This document shows positions 47,636 through 56,558 of a DNA stretch of 64,000 nt, in pieces. This DNA comes from CAZKNJ01 sp964554185. Its GTDB lineage: Bacteria; 4484-113. Numbering within the stretch: position 1 is the first letter of the stretch; each line of letters starts with the position of its first letter. Location of the stretch: assembly GCA_964554185.1 (NCBI GenBank), contig CAZKNJ010000001.1, forward strand, positions 1 through 64,000, in the 5' to 3' direction. The notes below the pieces were generated by a model. The model searched no databases. It saw only the letters and a program-made list of their open reading frames with translations, and was not told where the DNA came from. The translations under genes and the position numbers were made by a program.

Positions 47636-48753
47636 AACTTGACGCAAAAGTAACCGCCGCACTACAGGAGATTGAGGTCACCCGCGGTGTTCCGCGGGAG
47701 CACATCATTGAAGCTCTGGGTGAGGCTATCAAAGCAGCCTACGAGCGCAAGCATGGACCCACCCCCAATCTGGAGATAGAAGTGGACATGGCGTCCTCCA
47801 CCATAGACGTGTACTTGAGCAAGCGCGTGGTGGAGAAACCGGAGAATCCGGTACTTGAGATCTCGCTGGAAGAAGCGAAGAGCTATGATGAGAGCGCCGA
47901 GATCGGCGACTACTTGCTGATTGAAACCGAGATGGGCGACCTCGGTTACTGGGGGGTCAATGCAGCCAAGAACATGGTGAAGAACTTGATTCGCCAGGCC
48001 GAGAAGGATCGCATCCAGAACGAGTTCAAGACCAAGGTTTTTGATCTGATTTCTTGCACCGTCCAGTACGAGGAACGGCGCGATGTTTACTTGGAGACGC
48101 CTAACAAGGTGGAGGGCGTGATTCCCGGTAAGGAGCGCATTCCCGACGAGCCGGCGCGGCCAGGCCAGCGCATCAAGTGCATGCTGGTGGAAGTGCGCTC
48201 CGGCAAGAAAAGCGGCCCGCTTCTGGTGTTCTCGCGGACGCACCCCGACCTGATTCGCCGGCTGATGGAGAATGAGATACCGGAAGTACGCGAAGGCAGC
48301 ATTGAGATAATGGCCATCGCCCGCGACCCGGGCTTCAGGGCCAAGGTGGCGGTGAAGAGCAACCTGCCTGAACTTGATCCGGTGGGCACTTGTATCGGAA
48401 GCCGCGGCGTGAGGGTAACGGCGATATCCCACGAGCTCAACGAAGAGAAGATTGACCTGGTTCCCTGGCGCGCGGACTCATTTGAGTTCATTGCGGAGGC
48501 GCTGTCGCCAGCAAAGGTGCTGTCGGTTGAGATATTTGAGAATGAAAAGCGGGCGCTCGTAGTAGTGCCCGACGACCAAATATCCCTCGCCATCGGGAAG
48601 TCCTGGCGCAACGTGAAGCTCGCTTCCCGGCTTACGAAGTACTTCCTGGAAGTAAAGAGCGTGTCGGAGATCGAGGCGGAAGAAGGCGGCCAGCCCGAAG
48701 GCAAAGGCGGCGAGGAGCTTGACGCTGAAGCGGTGGGAGAGGGCCATAAGTAG
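47632..48753 (+). CDS. nusA: Transcription termination/antitermination factor NusA
   Basis: NusA binds RNA polymerase and modulates pausing, termination and antitermination. The 373 residues contain the N-terminal polymerase-binding domain (with REHIIEALGEAIKAAYERKHG), an S1 domain (about 130-200), and two KH domains (PVGTCIGSRGVRVTAISHEL and VVVPDDQISLAIGKSWRNVKLASRLT). There are no C-terminal acidic repeats, and the tail is a short acidic stretch. The start overlaps the rimP stop. As NusA promotes termination at hairpins, it could regulate its own operon through the leader terminator. Confidence 0.95.
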   Translation: MKLDAKVTAALQEIEVTRGVPREHIIEALGEAIKAAYERKHGPTPNLEIEVDMASSTIDVYLSKRVVEKPENPVLEISLEEAKSYDESAEIGDYLLIETEMGDLGYWGVNAAKNMVKNLIRQAEKDRIQNEFKTKVFDLISCTVQYEERRDVYLETPNKVEGVIPGKERIPDEPARPGQRIKCMLVEVRSGKKSGPLLVFSRTHPDLIRRLMENEIPEVREGSIEIMAIARDPGFRAKVAVKSNLPELDPVGTCIGSRGVRVTAISHELNEEKIDLVPWRADSFEFIAEALSPAKVLSVEIFENEKRALVVVPDDQISLAIGKSWRNVKLASRLTKYFLEVKSVSEIEAEEGGQPEGKGGEELDAEAVGEGHK

Positions 48754-48754
48754 C

Positions 48755-49066
48755 ATGGCTGAAAACAGCCACGAGCCCATCCGCACCTGCGTCGGCTGCC
48801 GCGAGCGGCATCCACAGGTCAGCCTCATACGCCTGGGCCGGAGGAAGGAAAAGGTCGTGATCATTGACGACAAGTCCGGTGTGACAGGCCGCACGATTTA
48901 CTTGTGCCCCCGCGAGGACTGCTGGCGGCGCGCGACCAAGCAAGGGCGCCTGGCTTTCAAGGCGTCCAAATATGATAAGATAATTGTTTACCTGGACTCA
49001 AAGGAGCGCGATGCGCTTCTGATGCGGCTCAAACGCTATTGCCGCGAAAGGGATTCGCTTAACTGA
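48755..49066 (+). CDS. ylxR: YlxR-family RNA-binding protein (RnpM)
   Basis: A 103-residue YlxR protein with the conserved IRTCVGCRERHPQVSLIRLGR (Cys pair near 13-16) and the GRTIYLCPREDCWRRATKQGRL segment. The family binds the RNase P RNA and is usually found in the nusA-infB operon, as here. ATG 48755 begins 1 base after the nusA stop region; a longer frame from 48719 overlaps nusA and is unlikely. Stop TGA directly precedes the infB ATG. Confidence 0.92.
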   Translation: MAENSHEPIRTCVGCRERHPQVSLIRLGRRKEKVVIIDDKSGVTGRTIYLCPREDCWRRATKQGRLAFKASKYDKIIVYLDSKERDALLMRLKRYCRERDSLN

Positions 49067-49067
49067 G

Positions 49068-51548
49068 ATGCCGAAAAAGGCGATACATCTGGTCAAACAG
49101 CTTGGGGCGAAGTCCTTCGAGCAGGTCGTCGAGTGGCTGCGGCAAGCTGGCTTTGACGTCAACGCCGAAGGCTTCAACGTCCTATCGGAAATAGACGACC
49201 AGACCATCGCCAAGTTGGAGCAGGCGGTGTCCGGCGGCGCGAAGACGCCGGAGGCCAAGCGTATCACCCGGCCGAAGGCACCCGACGCTGAAGCCGCACC
49301 AAAGAAGCCCTCCAAGCTGAAGGACTTCTTTCCGTCAACCGCGAAAGAGGAGGTGGAGGTGAGACCTGCGGCTGGAGAGGAGAAGGCCGAAGCCAAGCCC
49401 ACTCCAAGCCGCAAGCTCAAGCAGATTATTGACGACAAGCCGGCTGTGCGTAAGGTGAAACTTGCCAAGGCGCCTAAGGATAAGGAACCCGAAGATGAGC
49501 TTCCGGAAGTGCCGGAGGCCGAGCTGGAGGTTGAGGTTGAGGAAGACGTAGATGCGGAGCGCCCGAAGAAAGTCCCGCGCGAGCCCGCAGTAGAGAAGGA
49601 GAAAGAACCCAAGCGGGCGAGGGGGCGGGTGCGGCGACCCTCCAGGCTTAAGCGTGATGGAGCGCCGGAGGAGGATGCGAGCGCCGCCAGCCGCAAGCGG
49701 GTGTTCAAGGTCAAAGGCGGCCCCAAGGGCAGACCCGCGGCTGAGGTCGAGCGCCACGTCAGAATCGCTGGGCCTATGACTTTGCGCGAAGTCTCGGAGA
49801 AGAGCGGCATCAAGGTCTCCAGTATCATTCGCTTCCTGATGGACGAGCTGGATATACTCGCGACAATCAACCACGTCACGGATGTGGACGAGGTCGCTCT
49901 GGTTTGCGACAAGTTCGGGATCGAGTACGACATCGCCATCAGCGAGGAGCCTGAGCGCGAGCTGGAGGTCATCACCCAGGCGTCGCAAGAGGCCAACCTC
50001 GAGCCGCGTCCGCCGGTGGTAACGGTAATGGGACACGTTGACCACGGGAAGACCAAGCTGCTTGACGCCCTACGGCGCACGCATGTGGTGGACCAGGAGG
50101 CCGGCGGCATCACCCAGCATATCGGCGCGTACCAGACTTCCATCAACGGCAGGCTCATTACCTTTCTCGATACTCCCGGCCATGAGGCGTTCACCGCTAT
50201 GCGGGCGCGCGGCTCACAGGCCACCGACCTAGTGGTGTTAGTGGTTGCCGCGGAGGACGGCGTGATGCCGCAGACGATTGAGGCGATTGAGCATTGCAGG
50301 TCGGCCAAAGCACCGATTATCGTGGCTATAAACAAGATAGATAAACCGGACGCCAACCCGGAGCGAGTGAAGCAGCAACTATCACAGCACGGGCTCGTGT
50401 CTGAGGAGTGGGGCGGAGACACAGTTTTCGTGAAGGTATCCGCGCTGACCGGCGAAGGGCTGGAGAGCCTGCTGGAAATGGTCAACCTCCAGGCCGAGCT
50501 GATGGAACTCAAGGCGGATCCCACGGCGCCCCCCTTCGGCATTGTCATTGAAAACGAGATTGACCCCGGCGTGGGGATCGTGGCGACGGTGCTGGTAGTG
50601 CAGGGGACTTTCAAGAAGGGCCAGTACATCCTCTGCGGCGACTCGGTCGGCCGCATTAAGCGGATGGTGGACGAACACGGCAAAGAAATCGACACCGCCG
50701 GCCCGTCTACTCCAGCCCGCGTGATGGGTTTTACCGACCAGCCGGAGAACGGCGAACGCGTTTACGGTTTTGACGCCAAGCGCAAGGCCCAGCAGATCGC
50801 CGACAGCCGCAACAATCAACGCGCTCGGGACTCGGTAACCAAGCCAACCGGTCTGATCTCTTTGGATGATGTCTTCTCGCGGTTCAAGGACGAACAGGTA
50901 AAGGATCTCACTGTGGTGGTGAAGGCTGACGTTCAGGGCAGCCAGGAAGCGGTTGTGGAGTCGCTTGGCAAGCTCTCGGTTGAAGACCTGAAGGTCAACG
51001 TCATCCGCGGCGGCGTCGGCCAGATAAACGAGTCCGATGTCATGCTCGCCTCGGCCTCCGGGGCGATGATCGTGGGCTTCAATGTCACGCTGGCTGGCCA
51101 GGCGCGTAAGCTGGCGGAACGGGAGAAAGTGCAGATTCGGCTGTACCGCATCATTTACAAATTGATCGAAGACATGGAGCTGGCGCTGCGCGGCCTGCTT
51201 GCACCCGACATCGTGGATGTGCCTATCGGCGAAGTGGAAATACGCGCCATTTTCCGCACCGACCGCAACTCGGTTATCTGCGGCGGAATGGTCATATCCG
51301 GCAAGGCACAGCGGAACGCGTACTTCCAGCTGAAACGCGGTGGCGAAGTGGTGTTGGAAGGCCAGCTAGGCTCACTCAAGCGGTTCAAGGACGATGCGCG
51401 CGAGGTCGCCGAGGGATTTGAGTGCGGCCTGCGCATTGACGGAACGTCCGACGTGCAGGAAGGTGATATCCTCGCGCTGTATGTGAAAGAAGAGCGGGAG
51501 CATATTCCGGTGTCGGCCGGCAGCTCCACCGAATCGCAGGGCGCATAA
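49068..51548 (+). CDS. infB: Translation initiation factor IF-2
   Basis: IF-2 is the GTPase that brings initiator tRNA to the 30S subunit. The 826 residues have a short IF2_N-like start, a long charged, Lys/Glu-rich linker (about 70-230), a second IF2_N-like segment (RIAGPMTLREVSEKSGIKVSSII), the G domain (VTVMGHVDHGKTKLLDALR at about 319-337; DTPGHEAFTAMRARG; NKIDKP) and domains II-IV (VKADVQGSQEAVVESL; RNSVICGGMVISGKAQRNAY). Last gene of the core operon. Start ATG lies 1 base after the ylxR stop. Confidence 0.97.
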   Translation: MPKKAIHLVKQLGAKSFEQVVEWLRQAGFDVNAEGFNVLSEIDDQTIAKLEQAVSGGAKTPEAKRITRPKAPDAEAAPKKPSKLKDFFPSTAKEEVEVRPAAGEEKAEAKPTPSRKLKQIIDDKPAVRKVKLAKAPKDKEPEDELPEVPEAELEVEVEEDVDAERPKKVPREPAVEKEKEPKRARGRVRRPSRLKRDGAPEEDASAASRKRVFKVKGGPKGRPAAEVERHVRIAGPMTLREVSEKSGIKVSSIIRFLMDELDILATINHVTDVDEVALVCDKFGIEYDIAISEEPERELEVITQASQEANLEPRPPVVTVMGHVDHGKTKLLDALRRTHVVDQEAGGITQHIGAYQTSINGRLITFLDTPGHEAFTAMRARGSQATDLVVLVVAAEDGVMPQTIEAIEHCRSAKAPIIVAINKIDKPDANPERVKQQLSQHGLVSEEWGGDTVFVKVSALTGEGLESLLEMVNLQAELMELKADPTAPPFGIVIENEIDPGVGIVATVLVVQGTFKKGQYILCGDSVGRIKRMVDEHGKEIDTAGPSTPARVMGFTDQPENGERVYGFDAKRKAQQIADSRNNQRARDSVTKPTGLISLDDVFSRFKDEQVKDLTVVVKADVQGSQEAVVESLGKLSVEDLKVNVIRGGVGQINESDVMLASASGAMIVGFNVTLAGQARKLAEREKVQIRLYRIIYKLIEDMELALRGLLAPDIVDVPIGEVEIRAIFRTDRNSVICGGMVISGKAQRNAYFQLKRGGEVVLEGQLGSLKRFKDDAREVAEGFECGLRIDGTSDVQEGDILALYVKEEREHIPVSAGSSTESQGA

Positions 51549-51560
51549 CGGGAGAGGAAC

Positions 51561-52148
51561 GTGTCCAACGAAGCATCATCATCCCCTTTGAGAGACTACC
51601 AGAAGAAGTGGCTCCAGCTGTTTATCCACGAGACGCATATTGCCGGACTCACGATCTGGCTTGCCGGTGGATGGGCGGTTGAAGCGCTTGACCGCGAGCA
51701 ACAGCCGCGTGATCACGGGGATATTGACTTCTTCATCTTCCGTAGCCACTCGCCGGTTTTTCATACCAGGCTGAACCGTAAGAAGTTCCACGGTCTGGAG
51801 GAGCAGTACAACGGTTTTGCCACCCGCCGGATTACTCCTTTCGGGAAGCTGATTGTCCGTTTCACTTATCTGGACCTAACCACAGACAGCAAGCTGGTTA
51901 CTTTCCTGCCGGAGCACACGGTGAACTGGCCGGTTTCGGCGCTGCCGGGCGACTTGCTGGGAGAACTGGACGGCAAGCCCGTCCCCTGCTTTGACTGGAA
52001 CATGGCCTACGCCGAGACCGAAGTCAGGGCATTCATCAAGCCGGACGCGCCCAAGAGCCCTGGCTTGGCGGTGATCCACAAGCAGGTGAAGCCAGCCACG
52101 CGCAAGTCAATCACCAAGGGGCTGATTGTGGAGTACCAGCCAGCCTAG
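51561..52148 (+). CDS. Aminoglycoside-type nucleotidyltransferase-like protein
   Basis: A 195-residue protein with the nucleotidyltransferase core LAGGWAVEALDREQQPRDHGDIDFFIF (about 34-60), the G-G-W...H-x-DID motif of ANT(2'')/LnuA-type enzymes and related proteins of unknown role. These transfer AMP to antibiotics or other hydroxyls; the substrate here is unknown. The GTG start is preceded by GGGAGAGG 5 bases upstream. It follows infB by 12 bases, so it may be in the same transcript, and it overlaps the waaA stop by 4 bases. Confidence 0.75.
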   Translation: MSNEASSSPLRDYQKKWLQLFIHETHIAGLTIWLAGGWAVEALDREQQPRDHGDIDFFIFRSHSPVFHTRLNRKKFHGLEEQYNGFATRRITPFGKLIVRFTYLDLTTDSKLVTFLPEHTVNWPVSALPGDLLGELDGKPVPCFDWNMAYAETEVRAFIKPDAPKSPGLAVIHKQVKPATRKSITKGLIVEYQPA

Positions 52149-53419
52149 CTGAGCCCGAGTTCTTGCATGATGATGCTCACAGTGAGTTTTGTCGCGCCGC
52201 TGAGCGATTTCGCCTGCTCCATAGCCTTGATCCCCAGGTCGCGACGCAATTCCTCATCGCGCATCAAACGCTTCAGTGCCTCAGCCAGTTCCTCCGGCCC
52301 AACACTCACCGCAGCACCGGCGTGCCTAAGCGACTCCGCCTGCCGGGCAATGGAGTCGGTGTAGGGTCCGTGAACAACCGGCTTGGCGGCTAGCGCGGGC
52401 TCGAGAATGTTGTGCCCGCCGACCTTTGGATGAAACGTGCCGCCTAGAACGACCAGGTCGGAGGCACGGTAGTAGTCAACCAGGACTCCCATCTCGTCCA
52501 CGACCAGGACATCATGCGGTTCCAGCCGCTCGCGCTTGCTTGCCAGCCTCGCTTTGCGTCCGCTGGCAGCGATCACTCCTGCCACTTCCTGCGCCCGGTC
52601 AGGGTGGCGTGGCACGAGCACAAGCGACCAATCCAGCTGGTCGGCGGAGGCAGAGACGAAAGCGTGTAGCACCAGTTCTTCCTCGCCCGGATGGGTTGAG
52701 CCAGCGACCAGCAGCCGCCTGCCAACGAGCCCGTGTCCGGCTTTGAACTGCTCCACCTGTTCTTCGTTCCATGCCTCAAGCGCCATGTCGCTCTTTATGT
52801 TGCCGCTTACTGAGAGGCGCTCACTCGGCACACCCAGTTGCGCAAACGCCTCGGCGAAGACCTCTTCCTGGCAGACAATCCGGTCAAACCCGCCGAACAG
52901 CCACCCGGCAATCCGGCGCTTCCACCAGGGCTTGTTTGCCAGGTAGTAGCGCGCGTTGACGAGGATGCATTTCACTCCGTGCCTGCGGAGGCAGCGCATC
53001 AAGTTGGGCCAGGCTTCCCCTTCGGCCGCGATATACAGCACTGGTTGCACGGATCGGATGAACTTCCCCACGGTCCAGGGGAGATCCGTCAGCGGGAAGT
53101 AGGACAGCGCCACATCGCGCTCCTTCCCTAACTCACGCTGGAGCACTTCCATGCCGGTGTCGGTGATAGCGGTGACGAAGCAGGCGAGACTTGGTGCTTC
53201 GCGCCTGAGCTGCGATACGAGTGGCAGCAACAGCTTGACTTCGCCCACCGAGACGCCGTGCAACCATATCGCCCGCCCGCGTACTGCCTCAACCGTTGCT
53301 GGACTGCGAAAATGCCCCATTCGCTCGCCAAAGCCGTTGCGCAGACGGGGGCTGAGCCGTGCCACAAAGTAGATGAGAGGCGAGAGCAGCACCAGCAGGA
53401 AGTTGTAGAGGAGGTGCAC
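52145..53419 (-). CDS. waaA: 3-deoxy-D-manno-octulosonic acid (Kdo) transferase
   Basis: The GT30 transferase that adds Kdo to lipid IVA on the cytoplasmic face of the inner membrane. The 424 residues begin with a membrane-associated helix (LLYNFLLVLLSPLIYFVARL), then AIWLHGVSVGEVKLLLPLV, GSTHPGEEELVLHAF, and VVLGGTFHPKVGGHNILEPALAAKPVVHGP, which are the family motifs. The length is typical. GTG 53419 follows TGA-TATAAT by 6 bases (CGCGCC), leaderless. This gene is the strongest evidence for an LPS-bearing outer membrane. Confidence 0.95.
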   Translation of the reverse strand: MHLLYNFLLVLLSPLIYFVARLSPRLRNGFGERMGHFRSPATVEAVRGRAIWLHGVSVGEVKLLLPLVSQLRREAPSLACFVTAITDTGMEVLQRELGKERDVALSYFPLTDLPWTVGKFIRSVQPVLYIAAEGEAWPNLMRCLRRHGVKCILVNARYYLANKPWWKRRIAGWLFGGFDRIVCQEEVFAEAFAQLGVPSERLSVSGNIKSDMALEAWNEEQVEQFKAGHGLVGRRLLVAGSTHPGEEELVLHAFVSASADQLDWSLVLVPRHPDRAQEVAGVIAASGRKARLASKRERLEPHDVLVVDEMGVLVDYYRASDLVVLGGTFHPKVGGHNILEPALAAKPVVHGPYTDSIARQAESLRHAGAAVSVGPEELAEALKRLMRDEELRRDLGIKAMEQAKSLSGATKLTVSIIMQELGLS

Positions 53420-53434
53420 GGCGCGATTATATCA
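53420..53434 (-). promoter_or_regulatory. Abutting extended -10 of waaA
   Basis: On the minus strand TGA-TATAAT (-10 at 53426-53431) then CGCGCC and GTG 53419. The -10-CGCGCC-start layout is identical to that of mqnD on the plus strand at 3523-3537. Confidence 0.65.
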
Positions 53435-55468
53435 GAGTGATTGCCGCCTTGATTCCCAGCATTCAAGTCCCACAAGCCGCAACCAGCCCAGTGAGAGCGT
53501 GTTGAGAACGCCCCCCTCGCTTGCAGTCAGGCGGCCGGAAAGAAGGTGGGTGAACTCGCGGTCGCGGGTGGGGCCATTCACGTTCTTGGCGAGCGGGCGC
53601 GAGTGCCTGAGAGCGCCCAGCCTGCGGCGTTCCCCGAGTACGCCGAAGAAGTTGGCCAGCATGAAGCCGTCTACGCTCAAGACCGCCGCCAGCTCGCGCG
53701 GGTCTGCCAGCGCCGAAACGTGGTGGACGATGCATTCGCCAATGCAGAGTGGCAAGAGCTTCAGCAGTGTCCTTGCCTCGTAGTATAGACAACGGTTGAG
53801 CAGGCGGTTACGCGTCTGGTAGTAGCGCACTCTAGAGTAAGGCAGCTTATGAGTGGTAGCACCGCCTTCGTGCCGAGCCCGCGCTTGTGGAATCTTGATT
53901 ACCTCCCCGCCCGCCATACGCAGGCGGAAGCCCAAGCTTACATCCTCGTGGTAGATGAAGTAGCCGGGGATGAACAGTTCCCCGCCGAGCTTCCGAACTG
54001 ACTCAGCTCTTATAATCGCCGCCCCGCCGGAAGGGTAGAAGGTCAGTGCCTGCTCGCGGAAAACAGCGGGGATGCTGCGACCAAGCAGGTTCAGCGTGTC
54101 GTTTGTCGTTGGAGCGTCGCCCTCCAGCAGAACGCCGCACCCCGCATCCGCGCCCGTCTTCTCCATCGCTCCCACCAACTCGCGCAGGAAGCCCGGCTCG
54201 GGCACGGCGTCGTTGTTCAGCAGAACCACGTACTTAGCGCGCGCAGCGATGAAACCTGCATTGGCGCCGCCGGCGAAACCGGTATTCACTCCGGTTTGCA
54301 CCACGCGCACGGTTGGGTACTCGTACCCAATGGCCACGGCCTCATCGTTCGCGCTGCCGTTATCCACCACGATAGTCTCAAAGTCCGGGAAGTCTTGCTC
54401 CGCCAAGCCATCAAGGCACTTGCGGGTATCGGCCAGCCCGTTGTAGTTGATAACCACGACGGACGCAGTTGTGGCGTACTCACTGGCCGCCGTCTTCACG
54501 AGTCTTGACTTGCGCCCAAAGCGCGGAGCGAGCAGCTTACGTAGCTCTCGCGGAGGCAGCACTCTGCGGCGCTGCAGCTCCAGTCGTTTGCGCAGCGCAC
54601 GCGGCAGGTAGTACAAGTAGCCGAAGATCGCCAGAAACAGGTAGGGCGCAGCAAGGTTCTTCAGGAAGTGGTACACCTCGTATAGTGCAAGCTGCGGCAG
54701 GCTCGGCAGCCAATCCGCGGCGGTCAGGCACTTGGCGAGTGATAAGTAGCGGTTCTTCTCCGCAACGAGCCGCAGCCGGCGGCTCTTCCTGCCGCCGGAG
54801 CCCGCGCCGATGTGGTGGGCCACAAGCTGCGGCTGGTACCAGGCTTTGAAGCCCACCAACTGGGCGCGCAGGTCCAGGTCAACGTCTTCGTAGTACGCGA
54901 AGAAGCCCTCATCAAAGAACTCGTCGCGGAACCGCACCGCTTCCAGCATCTGGCGACGGTACACGATGCAGGCGGCGGTTCCGCCGAAAACAAACCCGGA
55001 CGAAGGCTCCGCCAGCGCCGCGGGGGCGAAGTGGTCGCGGTGGGCGGCGGTGAAGTCCGTCCGCATTAGGTGGCCGGTGCTCTCTACCGTGTGCGGATCG
55101 CGCCAGAGATGGATACGCGGCACCACCGTGCCGATGGAAGCGTCGCGGGCGAACTCCTCTACAGCGCGTGAAACGAACCCATCCTCCAACCACGCGTCGG
55201 CGTTGAGCAACAGCACGAATTCCCCGCGCGAGTGCAGTATGCCTTGGTTGTTCGCGCGGGCGAAGCCCAGGTTGCGCGGGTTCTCCAGGAACACCTCTGG
55301 ATGGAATTCATCGCAAACCGAGAGGGCAAACTCCGGGCTACCATTGTTGACTAGAACCAGTTCAATGCGGGCGTAATCCTGCTGCCGGACGCTGCGAAGG
55401 CACTCCGCCAAGTACTTCTCCGTGCGGTAGTTGACGACGATGACAGAAACCAGCCCGGGTTCGTACAC
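53432..55468 (-). CDS. Tandem GT2 glycosyltransferase
   Basis: The 678-residue protein contains two complete family 2 glycosyltransferase domains. The first (about 1-300) has VSVIVVNYRTEKYLAECL, LVNNGS, LLLNADAWLE (DxD-type) and YYEDVDLDLRAQ. The second (about 338-640) has ASVVVINYNGLADTRKCLDG, VVDNGS, LLNNDAVPEPGFL and YFIYHEDVSLGFRLR. A hydrophobic segment between them and helices at the C-terminus suggest membrane association. Similar tandem enzymes make rhamnose- or other O-antigen or LPS-core sugars. GTG 55468 follows TGA-TATAAT by 7 bases; it is divergent from kdsD. Confidence 0.9.
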   Translation of the reverse strand: MYEPGLVSVIVVNYRTEKYLAECLRSVRQQDYARIELVLVNNGSPEFALSVCDEFHPEVFLENPRNLGFARANNQGILHSRGEFVLLLNADAWLEDGFVSRAVEEFARDASIGTVVPRIHLWRDPHTVESTGHLMRTDFTAAHRDHFAPAALAEPSSGFVFGGTAACIVYRRQMLEAVRFRDEFFDEGFFAYYEDVDLDLRAQLVGFKAWYQPQLVAHHIGAGSGGRKSRRLRLVAEKNRYLSLAKCLTAADWLPSLPQLALYEVYHFLKNLAAPYLFLAIFGYLYYLPRALRKRLELQRRRVLPPRELRKLLAPRFGRKSRLVKTAASEYATTASVVVINYNGLADTRKCLDGLAEQDFPDFETIVVDNGSANDEAVAIGYEYPTVRVVQTGVNTGFAGGANAGFIAARAKYVVLLNNDAVPEPGFLRELVGAMEKTGADAGCGVLLEGDAPTTNDTLNLLGRSIPAVFREQALTFYPSGGAAIIRAESVRKLGGELFIPGYFIYHEDVSLGFRLRMAGGEVIKIPQARARHEGGATTHKLPYSRVRYYQTRNRLLNRCLYYEARTLLKLLPLCIGECIVHHVSALADPRELAAVLSVDGFMLANFFGVLGERRRLGALRHSRPLAKNVNGPTRDREFTHLLSGRLTASEGGVLNTLSLGWLRLVGLECWESRRQSL

Positions 55469-55475
55469 TGGGCTG

Positions 55476-55517
55476 ATTATATCAGCCGCGCCGCCCGGCT
55501 CTGTTATAATCGCGCCG
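55476..55517. promoter_or_regulatory. Divergent abutting promoters of the GT gene and kdsD
   Basis: Minus strand: TGA-TATAAT (-10 at 55476-55481), then 7 bases to GTG 55468. Plus strand: TGT-TATAAT (-10 at 55505-55510), then CGCGCCG and ATG 55518. Each start codon is 7 bases from its -10, so both mRNAs should be leaderless. Confidence 0.7.
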
Positions 55518-56549
55518 ATGGAGCGAAAGCGCTATTCGCGGGATGAGATACTCGGCATCGCGCGGTCGGTCATTGAAAACGAGACCTCTGCGGTGCAAGG
55601 CCTAATTCCCACGCTCGGTGAGGACTTCGTGCGCGCGGTGGAGCTGATCATTGCGTGCAAAGGGCGCATCGTGCTTACCGGCATCGGCAAGTCCGGCTAC
55701 ATCGCCCAGAAGATCGCCGCGACGCTGACTAGCACCGGCACCCTGGCTTCGTTCCTGCATTCCGCCGAGGGGTTCCACGGGGATCTCGGGCTGGTGTCGC
55801 GCGATGATGTGGTCATTGCCATCAGCCACTCGGGCGAGACTGCCGAGATTCTGGATTTGCTGCCAGTGCTATCTCACTTGAACATCCCGGTCATTGCCGT
55901 AACCGGTAATCCAGGTTCCGAACTCGCCCGGCGAGCCACGGTTCACTTGCACATTGGCGATGTGCGCGAGAGCGACCCGGATAACCTCGTGCCCACCGCT
56001 TCATCGCTGGCGACGCTCGCGCTGGGCGATGCGCTGACAGTGGTGCTGATGAGCCTGAAGGAGTTCCGCAAGGAAGACTACGCCATCATCCATCCGCGCG
56101 GAATGCTGGGCAAGCGGCTCACACTGAAGGTAACCGACCTGCTGAAGGGCGAGACCACCAACCCGATGGTGGGCGCGGACGACAGCTTCCGCGCGGCGCT
56201 AAAGGCCATTACGCGCTACAAGCTGGGCGGCGTGAGCATTGTGGACGCGGAGGGCAAGCTCGCCGGCATCATCACCGACGGCGACGTGCGCCGCATTATG
56301 GAGCGCTGGGAGGGCACGGTGGAGGAGCTAATGAACGCCAGGTCTTCGGAGCTGATGACCGCATCACCCACCGTCATCGGTGACATTGCGCTCGCCTCCC
56401 AGGCGCTTTCGACAATGGAAAACCACCAGCCGCGCCCCATCTTCCTCTTGCCGGTGGTGGATGGCGACGGAAAGCCGGTAGGGATGATACACCTGCACGA
56501 CCTGGTTCAGGCTGGTTTCAAGACAAGCCTGGACGAGGTGAACCACTAA
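55518..56549 (+). CDS. kdsD: Arabinose-5-phosphate isomerase
   Basis: Makes arabinose 5-phosphate from ribulose 5-phosphate, the first step of Kdo synthesis. The 343 residues hold an SIS domain (GKSGYIAQKIAATLTSTGT, ISHSGETAEILDLL, DNLVPTASSLATLALGDALTVVL) and two C-terminal CBS domains (about 210-265 and 280-335), as in KpsF/KdsD. It fits the nearby Kdo transferase functionally. ATG 55518 abuts a TGT-TATAAT -10; a longer frame from 55431 runs through the promoter and is unlikely. Confidence 0.95.
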   Translation: MERKRYSRDEILGIARSVIENETSAVQGLIPTLGEDFVRAVELIIACKGRIVLTGIGKSGYIAQKIAATLTSTGTLASFLHSAEGFHGDLGLVSRDDVVIAISHSGETAEILDLLPVLSHLNIPVIAVTGNPGSELARRATVHLHIGDVRESDPDNLVPTASSLATLALGDALTVVLMSLKEFRKEDYAIIHPRGMLGKRLTLKVTDLLKGETTNPMVGADDSFRAALKAITRYKLGGVSIVDAEGKLAGIITDGDVRRIMERWEGTVEELMNARSSELMTASPTVIGDIALASQALSTMENHQPRPIFLLPVVDGDGKPVGMIHLHDLVQAGFKTSLDEVNH

Positions 56550-56558
56550 TCCCGGCCA

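Noticed and set aside
48998..50695. Long open frame antisense to infB (about 565 codons)
   Set aside because: It mirrors the GC-rich third positions of infB, has low-complexity Ser/Thr-rich translation and no start signal. Similar antisense frames over the tail hub gene (34840-36534) and over the DUF3187 gene (21999-23354) were dropped for the same reason.
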